The translations under genes were made by a program, and so were the position numbers. From Lantana camara (taxonomy: Eukaryota > Streptophyta > Magnoliopsida > Lamiales > Verbenaceae), in contig CM074856.1 of assembly GCA_037501455.1 (NCBI GenBank), positions 49,443,001 through 49,507,000 on the forward strand: DNA of 64,000 nucleotides. The letters are read 5' to 3'. This document shows, in pieces, positions 10,385 to 24,100 of this stretch (positions within the stretch are counted from its first letter, which is position 1; the number at the start of each line of letters is the position of its first letter). The notes below the pieces were generated by a model that worked only from the letters and a program-made list of their open reading frames with translations, was not told where the DNA came from and made no database searches.

Positions 10385-12195
10385 TTGCTTTCGAGTACAT
10401 TGTAGCACTTTCATATTGATGGTGATGGATTTGTATCAATTGCTCTGTGTTGTATCATTAAAAGATAGTGTAAAATCCTTATCAAGAACGTAATTCGGCA
10501 TAAAAGGGTTTGTGAAATTGATGTTTTGCATACAAGTTTTGAATGACAATACAGTTGCAGGATAAATGAAATGAAAGTGAACCAAAAATTGCTGCAGAAA
10601 CTATGATGTGCACATCTTCGTTGCAGTGTCACATCAGAGAAGTGTATACGATATGTTAGCATCACAGGGCTTTTCATGCTATTCTTCTACTTCCACATCC
10701 AAGAATCGCTTCCTTTCTTCATGTTTCAATTCATTGGATTCTTCTACTTCCACATCCAAGAATCGCTTCCTTTCTTCATGTTTCAATTGAATACTTCCTA
10801 ATATGCTATTATTCTCAAAGGAGAAAATTATTCCTTTTAATTAACATATGCAAGTTCAATATGGACATGATAATATGGATATAAATATGGCTTTTAACGT
10901 AAAAAGTGTTTGACATAAAATGATGAGATAAAATGATATTTTTAAAAGTGTTCCTCGTGTGAGAGATTAGGATCCTATAATAAGGCTATAAGAGAAGGAA
11001 AGGTCCTTTCAAAAAATAGAAAGGAAAAAGAATGGAATTTCTTTAGGTTCTTTAGGTGGAGTTGCAGCATTGTTAATTGTTATCCCCCTTGAATCACAAA
11101 ACAATTTGTTAAAGGCAATTTACCCTTCAAGTTAATAGCAAAATTTTTGACAAGACCCATGAAATATTATTCTATGTGTAAAATATTGTTCACAGAAACT
11201 GTTGAACCATAAATTATCCCCCATTTGATTAATGTTTTTACATTAAGAAGTTATATTACCCCTAGGTTTTAATTGAGTTATAAAAGAAATTACATTGTTA
11301 GAAAATTACAAAAAACACTCTAACATAAACTTTATCTTAATTTCTTTTGTTTTAGAGAGTGATTGCCTCATGCTCATCAGGAAACTTCGCTCTGAAGAAT
11401 TTCTTTTGTTGTTAAAAAGTCAATTTTCTCCTCTTTGTAAATTGTACTATTCCTCGAGAATATACATCACCCATTTATTTTGTTGGTTAATATGAGCTGT
11501 GATAGATAAATAATGAAATGAATAGTGGTCAGATCGAATGTAACGATAAATTATCCATTTTATAGAGAAAAGTAGGATGAATTTTTCTATTTTTTTTTTA
11601 TGCAAAAATGTGGAATGAATCAAATTTTTATTTAATATAATATGGAATCTTGTCACTAATTCTATACAAGTTTAAGCAAAATTATTAATTTAGTTATTTT
11701 TAATTTTGTAAATTTAAACACGTTGAAGATTTGGAATTTGGACACAAAGTATAATGAGTGGTAAAATTGAATTTCAAACAAGATGGCCGATGATGTCGAT
11801 ATTTTATGTTTCTAATACTATTTCAAACCTCAAATATATTTTTGTAATTTTGTCTAACTACTATAAATTAGGTACATGTATATATGTAATTATAAAAGAC
11901 TTCGATATCGGAAGAACTTTTTTATATACATAAAAAAATGGGTAGATGGTGCTAAAGTTGTTCTTTTTAATATTCCTAAACACAATTTTCTTTGTTCCTT
12001 GTTCGTATTCTGTTCTATGCAGACAAAGTGAAAAACTTGAGCGTGACAATATTGCAGTGTGAAATGTTTGAATTCAATAGAATTTAATTCGTAAAGTGAA
12101 GAATTTTCTGTTAGTTCACTGAAAGAATCTATTTAATTGATCCCTCCACTCAGTTTAAGTGTTGTAGCATTTTCTTGGTGGCACACGAAGCAGCA
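10385..12195. other. RAD51 to Nudix/DPP III intergenic region
   Basis: AT-rich DNA carrying the RAD51 3' end and the promoter of the next gene. The one clear structure is a 57-bp tandem duplication (10681-10737 and 10738-10788), with both copies opening ATTCTTCTACTTCCACATCC. I found no further gene or complete transposon here. Confidence 0.6.
10681..10788. repeat. 57-bp tandem duplication
   Basis: Two adjacent copies, essentially identical over about 51 bp, differing only at the right edge. The copy begins about 300 bp after the RAD51 stop codon. Confidence 0.9.
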
Positions 12196-15100
12196 ATGGC
12201 TGAAGCGATCAAAGAAGAGCTTTTTGATGTTCTCACAAAAACTGGAGAGAAAACTGGTCTCACTAAACATAGGTGAACTTTTGTTGTTGAAGATGCTGAA
12301 TTTTACCATATTTCTTGTGAATTCGCTGGTTTTTAGCTGTTTGTGTAAATGGGCTTGTAGTTTTTTCGTTGTATTTCTCTGCAAATTCAGGGATTTCCTT
12401 TTCTTGTTCTTCTTGGGATTGTACTGAGAGTTCAATGGATTTATGAAAGCAATGGGATGTTACGGTTCCTGGGTTATTTGGATGATTTATTATGTGTGGA
12501 TTCATAAGGGTGTACCTCATCCTGGGATAGAAGATGATTTATTATAATGCACTTCCTCTGTTTGAACTTTTGCCTTAGAGAGGAACTGGGCGCATTATCA
12601 AGTCTGAGAAGAATTTCATGATAGTGCTTATGACATTTCATTCGCTGAACTTATGAGATTTACCACACCAGTTTATTTTTATCCTCAAATTTCTTTTCTT
12701 TCTTCCCTTGGTTTCGTAGACAAGAAGGAGCAATCATCGATTTGTCTTTGCAGTATTTACATGTGCAGCTTGCATTTTTATAGTGTCTTGGTAGTACTTA
12801 CATGTGCAGTTTGCAATTTTATAGGGGAGATGTTCATAGAGATGGTGATTACCATAGATCTGTTCACGTGTGGATATATGCTGAGAGCACGCAACAGCTC
12901 CTTCTTCAAAAACGTGCCGAATGCAAAGATTCATGGCCTGGTCTTTGGGACATTTCTAGTGCTGGTCATATCTCTGCAGGAGATTCCTCACTTGTCACAG
13001 CGAGGTACGGAAAATCAGATTGATGTGTAACACATGAGTAGAAGACATATCAAGTTGAAATTCAAACCATGTTGATAAATTTCCCCTATTAGCAGCCTCA
13101 TTTGTTGTGTGAATACTTGCAAAATGTATGGGCAGGCTGGCTAGATAAAAGTGTAGCCGAAGATTCTTTGCCTTGTATCAACTTTTTTGGTTCACTAGGA
13201 TATGACCATGCATAACTGTCTGAAGAAGAAACTTGGTATAAGGATGGCAAAAAATCAGGCATATTTTCATGAATAACAGATCTTATTCACCATGTGAACT
13301 TCTACCTGAAAGTTACCATGTAATGCTGCAAGATTGAACATTAATTTCAATCATTTTTGTACTGGGATGTAGCTAAACTTTTGTATTTTTTTAAAAAAAA
13401 TTCTTACAGGAGGGAGCTTCATGAAGAGCTTGGCATTGTACTTCCAAAGGATGCATTTGAACTGTTATTTGTCTTCCTTGAAGAGTGGTTCGTCAACTTG
13501 AGTTTCCCAACAAAATACTCTTGTTATTTCCTCCCATCATAGCATGTGTTGATAATTATATGCATTTTCTTTGTAGTGTCACTAATAATGGAAAATTCAT
13601 CAACAATGAATATGCCGATGTCTATCTTGTCACAACATTAGATCCAATTCCGTTGGAGGCATTTACTCTTCAGGTCTGGAATTCTGTTTTTTTTTTTTTT
13701 TTTTCCTAACATCAAATGAAATATTTATTAATTTTCTTATCACTTACAAATTTCTATTATCAATCGAGCATTTAAATTTATAAATTTCTTTTGTTTTTTT
13801 GAAGGAATCTGAAGTTTCAGATGTTAAATATATATCTTTCGAGGAGTACAGAAGCTTGCTCGCAAATAAAGATCCTCAATGTGTGCCTTATGATGTAAAC
13901 GCTCAATACGGGCAACTCTTTGAAACTTTATCAAAAAGGTATGCTGTGAAGTGCTTTTGGTGCTTCCACATTTCCTTTTATTTCATGTATCCATAATATG
14001 TTTGGGAACTCAAAATAGTAGATATGTTCTTATTATATAATATAGAAAGTAGCTTTTTGAGTAGATAGGGAAGACTTTTTTCTATATTTCTATTATGTTT
14101 GATCCCTTGCAAGCTATTGCTTGTTATAACGTGCCAAAGTGAATTAAGCTAGTTCCTCTGTTGTTTTTTTCCAATGTAAATTCATGCATAATGATTCATG
14201 CTGATGCAATGGATTCCTATCTCTAGGTACAAACAAAATGTTGACAAACGTGCTTTAAGTCTACAAAAGCAGCTGAACCGCTATGCTCGTGTTTCGCTTG
14301 ATGCAGAGGTTTAGTATTTAATACCTTACTATTCATGTTCTTTATAAACAACAAAACTGTATTTTCATTAAAAAAATTCTAATTTGTTCTAAATTCGACG
14401 GAAGGTAAAAAAGGACAAATGATCTCTAAATAATAATAGAATTTATATCTGTGAAGCAAGTATGAACATCACTGATACTGTCTACAATGTTATTTTAACC
14501 TTTGTTTTCCCCTTTCCCCGATCAGATAACTGAACTCAGCAATGCAGACAAGGAAGCTCTGGCTTTAACGGTTAAAGCTGCTACAATAATGGATCAAATT
14601 TCTAACATACAGGTTATATTCCTGGACACTTTTTGCAGGATGGAATTCTAGTTTAGTTTTCATGCTACTTAATTGAAAAGAATGCCTTATTCTTTTAGTT
14701 CTTCTGGGCCATGATATCTTATAAGATTCTTTGTTTGTGTTCTCTCTCATTTTTCTTCTTCTCAATATTAATAGGTTTGGTACAGCAATCCATCTCTAAG
14801 AGATTGGCTAGAGCTGCATGCTGATGAATCTCAATTGAGCAAATTAAAATGGGCGTATTATCAAGTCAACGGAAGTCCATGGTATATTTTTTTTCCTCTT
14901 TATGTGCGCATATTTACTTCATCTGAGTTTCACTCAACCTTTTGTTTTTGGAAGGTCCTCTTTGGATGAAAATGAGGCATTTTTGTCAACTGCTGACTCA
15001 GCTGTGAAGCTTCTTCCTGAAGCTACAAAGCCAGTGGCAGGATGGAAAGGACTCGAATATAGAACGGCATTTCCTGTTGTGAAACCACCTGGTGCAAATT

Positions 15101-18100
15101 TTTATCCTCCAGATATGGACAAAATGGTATTGAATACATCATGCTTATGTATGCAGCCCATAGGAACTTTCATCCTCATGATATTCAAGGCATTTAAAGT
15201 TTTCTTCTCTCTAGGAATTTAATTTATGGAAAAATAGTCTCCCGGACGACAAGAAGAAAGAAGCAACAGGATATTTCACTGTTATCAAAAGGAAAAGTGA
15301 AAAGATGTTGGAAGAATCTCCATCAGCAACCACGCCAAGTGATGCTCATGATCTATATATTGTGCCCTACTCTGAAGAATACAATTCTTTCCTTACAAAA
15401 GCTTCTGATCTCCTGCACAAAGCTGGGGATTTGACCAGTTCTTCCAGGTAATTTTTTTCTTGGTCATGAATTTTCTAAGTTGGTGAAGAAACGCAGAAGA
15501 GATTAGTTTTTCAGTGAATGAGTTTTACTGGTGCAGTTTGAAGAAGCTATTGCATAGCAAGGCTGATGCCTTCCCATCTAATGAATACTATGATTCAGAT
15601 ATTGCTTGGATGGAATTGGTTAGTTTTCACTCTTACTATTTCTCATTTCTCTAATGGTGAAAGCAAAGTTTACAATGTTTGGACTCTTTGTTTGTGGTTT
15701 GTAGAATCTTGATATATTTGCCACAAACATCGTATATAGTATGCATTGTTATAGTGAGGAAGTCTAATGGAATATTTTAAGCCTGCTCTCTATTTGCATG
15801 TCATGAGCTGAAAGATTGTAATTTTCCTCTTCCTGAATGATTATCTTCAAGGATTCAAAGCTGGATATTACTATCGGACCATATGAGACGTATGAAGACA
15901 CGATATTTGGATATAAGGTACTTCTGCATCATTTTTCTTTCTTATTAAATGGCGAAGCCATATGCTTATGCCGCATGATTCTCAGTATGATTACATAAAT
16001 TGTGTCGATGTACCTCAAAAGTTACTTCTATGATTATTTTTTCCCTTCTTTTATTTAGATGTGCTTTATTTCATGATTTGCAACCTAGGCCACTTTTGAG
16101 GCATACATTGGAGTTCGGGATGATGAGGCAACCTCTCAAGTTAAACTATTTGGTGACCATTTGCAGGTGCTGTAATGAGTTATGCTTGTTTGCAGTAATT
16201 TCTTAATTCCACATTCTTATCCATGAATTTCCTTAGGTTTTGGAGAAAAATCTTCCAATGGACGATGTTTACAAATCTGAAGATGTGATTGCAGCCCCAA
16301 TTCGAGTTGTACGGCTTATCTACAATGCTGGAGTGAGTTTTTACTTTTCTTTCTTCTTTATAAAAGAAAACAAGGAATATTGGAGGCAAATTATTTTTTG
16401 AGGGGGCAGTAACGTTTGATATTTCTTGGCAGGATGTGCGGGGTCCACAAACTGTTGCATTTAATCTTCCAAATGACGAGCGGATAGTAAAAGATAGAGG
16501 AACCTCTATGGTCATGCTCAAGAATGTTTCAGAAGCAAAGTACATTTCCTTCCTCAAGATTTGCATTCCTTCCTATATTCAGTCGTATTGACATTTATGT
16601 TATCTTTTGGTGAGGTGTAAATTATGAGGTCTGATTGTGTTGACCAGGTTCAAGCTTATTCTTCAACCTATTGCTGATGTATGCATAACAGAGGAACAGC
16701 GTAAATATGTGGACTTTGATTCTTTCTTTACTCACACTATTTGCCACGAGTGCTGCCATGGCATCGGACCTCATTCAATCATACTTATCAACGGTCAAAA
16801 ATCTACTGTCAGATTAGTATGCCTCTTTGTTATAGTTTCACTTTTTGCCGCTCCTTTACTTTTTGTATATCTTTTCCTTTTTATTTTAAAAAAATATAAA
16901 AAGAATAATAAATAGATTGTGTATTATCAGATATGCGCACTTCTAGTTAACCTGCTAAAGTAATCTTGTCTCTTGGAACATAAATTTTGGTATCATATCA
17001 GTTATGATGGATTAAAAAGAAAAAGAAAAAGGATATTTTGAATATAATATTTTACTTGTAAGAATCTGTAAGCCATCCCCCCTTCTGCTGATGGTTGATG
17101 GACTATGTGGTATGAGACAGGAGTTGCAAGAACTTCACTCAGCTCTCGAAGAAGCTAAAGCTGACATTGTTGGCCTTTGGGCTCTAAGATTTCTTGTTAA
17201 CAAGGTAACTAAGTGATATTTGACTTTCCTTGTCGTTGCACTTTGTTTGTATCATGTTAAAGGGCATATTTGTCTGTTGACAGAATTTACTGCCAAACAC
17301 CTTGATCAAATCTATGTATGTCTCTTTTCTTGCTGGCTGCTTCCGCTCCGTACGCTTTGGCTTAGAAGAAGCTCATGGGTAACTCTTCCATTTTGTCACT
17401 TGCTATAATGTAGGAAGTGTTAGAAAACTGAAAGAAGAACTGATGTTCTGTTTTTTAACTTAAAAAGTTTGGAGAAGAAAAAATAAATTGTTCTGCTGCT
17501 TTCACTTAAAATATCCTGGAAGTTCGAAACACCTGGGGGCAGGTGTGCTTCCGTGTGCTTGATCCTGTTTCCGGGTTCTTTTTTCTATTATTTAGAAGTA
17601 TTTTTATTTCTCGTTTCACTGACACGTCAACTTTTACTACGACAACATATTATAGCTTTTGATGCAATTTAACTTATCCAAAAGCAGCACAAGGTTCTGC
17701 ACAAACTCTACTGATCTGTGTAATTTGTGAAACCCTCCTCAGGAAAGGGCAAGCGTTGCAGTTCAATTATTTATTCGAGAAAGGCGCCTTCGTTTTACAG
17801 AACGATGGAACATTTTCCGTTGACTTCGACAAGGTATCATTCTTACACTACAAGAAAACAGCTAATTTCCGACGACAGCAACCGTCGGAAATCCGTCGGA
17901 AATCCGTCGGAAACATTATATTCCGACGGATTTCCGACGGATTTCCGACGGAAAAAAATAGTCGGATAAAGCCTCCTCGGAAAATTTTTCCGACGAACTG
18001 CCGACGAACCACCGACGGAACTGAACAAATCACAAAAGGAAATTACCGACGGACTATCCGTCGGAAAAGCGTCGGAAATTTCAATATTCCGACGGATATT

Positions 18101-21100
18101 CCGTCGGTAAGTGGTCGGAAAATTTAATGAAAAAATAATATAATGAATTTTCCGACGGATTTTCCGTCGGTAATCCGTCGGAAAGTTGGGAAATTAAAAA
18201 TCATATAATAAATTTTCCGACGGATATTCCGTCGGTAATCCGTCGGAAAGTTGGAAAATTAAAAATCATAAAATAAAGTTTCCGACGGATTTTCCGTCGG
18301 TAATCCGTCTGAAAGTTGGAAAATAAAAAATAATATAATAAATTTTCCGACGGATTTTCCGTCGGTAATCCGTCGGAACGTTGGAAAATTAAAAATCATA
18401 TAATAAACTTTCCGACGGATATTCCGTCGGTAATCCGTCGGAAAGTTGGAAAATTAAAAATCATAAAATAAACGTTCCGATGGATTTTCCGTCGGTAATC
18501 CGTCGGAAAATGGAAAAATTCGGAAATTCATTGTTCATTTTCCGACGGATTTCCGTCGGAAGTCCGTCGGAAAAGAATTTAATTTTTTTTTATTTTTTTT
18601 TATTTTTCTTATTCCTCCCTGTTCGAAATAACAAAATTATCTAGCTGAATTCCAACAAATTTAACCAATATCCATCAATTCAATAATACCAAATTCATCC
18701 AAAATATAATCTGCCGATCGATTGAATCTTGATAAACTACTACTACTACTAATGTCACCAACGACAAAATAGCTATAACAACTACTGGTGACAAAATAGC
18801 TATAACAACTACTACTAATGTCACCAACGACAAAATAGCTATAACAACTACTACTAATGTCACCAACAACAAAATAGTTATAACTACTAACATCTATATA
18901 CAATACTACAATTAAAATATTGTACTTCATCAACATACCAACACATCTCATATATATGCCTCACTCGCTATCATCACTTTCTTCCTCATCTTCATAGGGT
19001 ATAGGTGTTCTTCTCTTGCTCTTACCTCTACCCTTGTATTTTTTCTTCGTACGGGATTGTGATGATTTCAACATCTCACTAAATTGACGCATTTGTTCTT
19101 GCATAGTTTCGTTCAATTGTTGTTGCATTGAATTCATCACATTAGTTGCCGACTTATTAGCCACCTCATTAATCGCTTGTGAAAGCTCCTCCCTCGTCAC
19201 ATAAGGTCCGGCCTGAGATGAAGAGAAACTTGATGAATGGGCAGAAAATTTCGAGGGGCCTAAGATGTGTTTCATGTGGTTTAGCCCGATAATACGGCCT
19301 TTCTTGTCCCATCCCCCAGCAGCCTTTATCCACAACTCTGTGTCATCAAGTACCGGACTGTTGGGGTCCTCCAACAACCTTTGGGTCTGCTCGGCCTTCA
19401 ACTCATCAAACTTTGCCTATGTAGACATATAAATTAAACTAAAACACTAAATATATCAATTTTATAATGTAACTAATTTAGACGAAACTTTAAAACAATA
19501 TAAATGCACCTCAGTATCACGTCCCTTGGATGGAGGCAAGTCTGCAACCGCTTTACCCCTATCCTCTCGCCTCACATAGCCGACTCTATGTATCTCCCTC
19601 ATCCCCATACGCTGTTGAGTTTGTTGTTCTGCTATAGCAATGTGTGTGTCCATGCTAATGGAACCCCCAGTGTAAACAGATGCTCCTTTATTTGATTTTC
19701 TATTACGTGCATTTGTTTCACACTTAGCAATAAACTTAGGGTCCTTCCATTGAAGACACAATGAAGCATACACCTCATCGAGCATCCATTCCGGTTTCTT
19801 CTTAGTATGTCGGATAACGTAGTACATATCAGACATCCTTAGCGCTAGGCGACGCTTAAATGCTCTGTACATATGAGCTTCATGTTCAGGCTGCCATTCA
19901 CAATATTTCTGCATAATAAGATTAAAAGAATTACATTAGATGCAATAGAAAAAAAGTAATTATGTTGTTTAGCGACCTTTCAAATAAAAGAACTACATTA
20001 GATGAAATAAAACAATCCCCAGCACGTCCATAACACTAATTAAGATTAATAAAAACATCTATTTTACAATAAATCTCTCAACCAGCACCAAGTAAACCAA
20101 ATGATTTGCTAATTGATACATAGAATTAAAGATAGAGATTTGAACACAAATGTACCTTCTTTAATTGGACACATTCATGAAAAGAGAATCAATCTTGTGA
20201 AGATTCTTTAACTTAATCTTTACATGGTTTTTTTTTTAAATTACGTCATTATAATCAATTAGCTCTAAGCGCCACCACTTTCTCATTTCATTAAGCTATT
20301 TAAGGTAATTACCTTCCAGTCTTCGAACCAACTCAACCATTCTAGTTCAAGCAAATCAGTGGCTTTGGCGTAGGCTCGAGTTAGTCGGCATTTCAATACC
20401 TTAACTAATGCACTCGTCCCTTCTCTGCTGTGAACATAGCTAAATCAAGAAAATGGAACAATTTTCAGTTTTAGCAAAATATTAACTAAAAATGTTATTC
20501 AAAATTTAAAATAAATATAAGCTCACTTGAATCTCCCTTTAGGTTCTAAGAAGTATTTTGTAGAAGGTGCCAAATGCGGACGGTTATATACATTACTTAT
20601 CCTAGTAGGTCCAATTGGACGCCCCTCCTCCTCCTGCCCCTCCTCCTCCTGCCCCACCCCCTCCTCCTCCTCTTCCTCCTCCTCTTCGTCTCTTGGATTG
20701 CTATTCCGGATAAGATCAGGAGATGGAGTCAGATGATCATCAACAGGCGAGGATGCTGGGTTACTGTTAGGTGATGCAGTGGTGGTAGTGGATAATGTGC
20801 TCGTGTGAGAAGGACGAGTTGTGGATCTCATCGCTGCATTTGGAGCATATACAGCACGTTTCTTCTTACCAACACTCCCACCGCCTCTTAATCCACCATA
20901 TGGTCCCTTGGGCTGCCGATTGTCCATCTGCATTAAATTAAATAATATATCAGTAATTATATTATATACAAACAATAACACCGTTCAATAAAAATTAATA
21001 AAAACTAAACATCTTATGAATTAAATGCACACAAAATAAACTAACCACTCATGATAGTCAGTATCATCAGATTCTAAGTATTCATCGTCATCAGATTCTT

Positions 21101-24100
21101 CATCCTCTGATGTCGATTGATTAACACACGAGTTAAGAGCGTTAAATTCCCCTTCTAGAACATCGTCTATAATTCGGACATTATCCGTTAAATTTCCAAC
21201 ATCATCATCACAAGAAACTACATTTACAATAGCATCATCTTCATTTTGGTACGCCACTTCGAGGGACTCTTCAATTTCAACTAATTCTTTTGGTTTTGTT
21301 TTTATTACAGCCAGCCATTGTGCTTTATCGCCCTTTCGACTTGGATATGGAACATAATACACCTGACGAACATGTTGAGCAACTATAAATGGATCATAGC
21401 CTCTGTATTTTGCATTACGCTTAACCTCAACAATCATGCATTCTGGATTGGCAATACGCGTTCCCACTCGAGGGGTTGGATCAAACCACTCACACTTAAA
21501 TAAAACAACCTTTTTTATGGGTTCTCCAGCATATTCTAATTCGATGATGTCATCCAATATACCATAATAATCAGCATCCTCATTTTCTCCATCAAAATTT
21601 CCTTTGACAAACACTCCACTGTTCATTGTTTTCTTTCCAACTCCCCAAGATCTGGTGTGAAATTTGAAACCATTTACAAAATATTTATTCCAAGTTCTAA
21701 TCTTTGTACCAGGCCCCCAAGAGAGTTGATGTAAAAATATATCAGAAATTCCATTATTTTTATTTTGAACCTATATTCAATTAAAAACTCGGCGTTAAAA
21801 CTCATTATAAATATATTATTCCATTATGGTAGATAAGTAAATTATTAATACAAAACTTACGTATTCTTTGAACCATCTTGCAAATTTATGTATGAGCATC
21901 TCACTTCTATCTTCACCAGCTTTGACTTCATGGGCAATAAAATAGCTACAATTGTTCACAATAATTAAAATTTAGTTAACAAATAATAAAGACTTATTTA
22001 TAATTAAGATTATTTAATTAACCAAACAATAAAGGCTTACGTACTTTCGATATACTGAGACCTCTTCACAATTCAATAGGACATGTAGTGAGGCTGCATG
22101 ATATTCTTTATCCTTCATATAACGAAAATTACATGCCCCAGATGGACGGCCTGGTTGGTTGAAAATCGAAAGAGTTGGTGTAATTGATTCATCAACTCCA
22201 CCGTCGTCATTCCGACTGACTCTATTCCTCATGGAGCTAACGTGATCTTCAAAATAATACGAGCAAAAAGTCGATGTTTCACGTCGCAAATATGCCTCAC
22301 AAATAGATCCTTCCACTCGTGATTTGTTTTTCACGGTTCTCTTGATCTTTCCGAGAAACCTGTGTATTTGCATAAATTATATGTATATATATAATTAGTT
22401 TAGCATTAATATATTATTTTTTAGTTTATCATATATTTATATTATTTAAGTTTAAACAAAGGAAAAAAAAAAGAAATACCTTTCAAACGGATACATCCAT
22501 CTAAAATGAACCGGACCTCCATTACGAGCTTCCTCGATCAAATGAATTGGCAAATGCTCCATCACATCAAAAAATGCAGGTGGGAAAACTCTTTCAAGTT
22601 TGCAAAGAATAATGGGAATATTTTTCTCCATTGTATCAAGATCTTCAAGTTTCAAAGTACTTGAACACAAATCTTTGAAGAACTTACTCAATTCTGCTAA
22701 TGGTTTCCAAACATCATCCGGCAATTCTTTGAATGCAATCGGCAAGAGCTGCTCCATAAAAATATGACAATCATGGCTCTTCATTCCATGTATCTTAGCT
22801 TGCCTCGGGTCAACACATCTTCCCAAGTTAGATGAATAACCATCTGGCATGCGTAGCTCTTTCATCCACTCACATATCATTCTTTTTTGTTCTATTGTGA
22901 ATGCATATTTAGCTTTCGGTTTTCCCACACGTCCATTTGCCGTAGTCACCAAATGTAACTCCGGCCGATTACACAACACTGCTAGGTCCTCTCGTGCATT
23001 TGCATTGTCCTTGGTCTTACCCGGTATGTCCATAACTGTATTGAAGATATTATCAAAAACATTCTTCTCAATATGCATTACATCTAAGTTATGGCGCAAT
23101 AGGAGATTCTTCCAATACGGCAAATCCCAAAAGATACTACGCTTCTTCCAATTGTGCCACTCACCAACACCGGGGATTGTCGAAGTATTAGGGTTCTCCG
23201 TGACTTTAGGAAAGTTGCACACTTGCTCCCACAATTCATGCCCGCTCCATGTATAAGGAGGAGGATCAGTTTCCGTACGATTCCTTTTAAAATTGATTTT
23301 ATTCCGACGATAAGGATGATTCTTATCCAAGAATCGTCGGTGACAATCAAACCAACTTACTTTTCTCCCATTCTTCAAGTAAGTTGCCTTACTCTCACTC
23401 ATGCAATATGGGCATGCAAATTTACCTGCAGTACCCCATCCCGACAACATGGCATAAGCAGGGAAGTCGTTAATAGTCCACATGACTGCAGCTCTCATTT
23501 GAAAATTTTGTTTTGTTGATGCATCATATGTACAAACACCGACTTCCCACAACTCTTTTAACTCATCAATCAATGGTTGCAAATATATATCAATATTCTG
23601 CTTCGGGTTTTTAGGTCCAGGAATAATACATGTCAGGAACATGTACGGCATAGTCATACATAGTTCTGGAGGTAAATTGTATGGCGTCACAATAACCGGC
23701 CAACATGAGTAGGGAGTTGCGGACATGTTATAAGGAGTAAAACCATCCGTACACAAAGCAAGCCTGACATTTCGAGGTTCACTAGCAAAATCTGGATAGG
23801 TCTCATCAAAATGTTTCCAGGCTTTCCCGTCGGACGGATGGGACATTACCCCTTCTGGACCTCGGGTTTTCGCATGCCATGTCATGTGTGGGGCAGAGCT
23901 CATTGAGGCGTAGAGCCTTTTAAGTCTTGGGATGATAGGCAGGTAATGCATTCTCTTAACAGGAATTTGTTTTCGCTCACCTGTTTTCTTAACTTTTTTT
24001 ACCTTGTACCGATCAGCACCACAAAACTTGCAACATGTGGCATCTTCATCAATTTTGTAGTACAACATGCATCCGTTGACACAACAATCAATCTTTTGCA

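Noticed and set aside
18145..18510. Regularly spaced repeats resembling a CRISPR array
   Set aside because: The repeats are palindromic CACTA subterminal words with near-identical spacers, inside a plant transposon with clear ends.
20527..20774. Ser-rich frame on the + strand
   Set aside because: It is the shadow of the Glu-rich segment of the TNP1-like gene on the minus strand.
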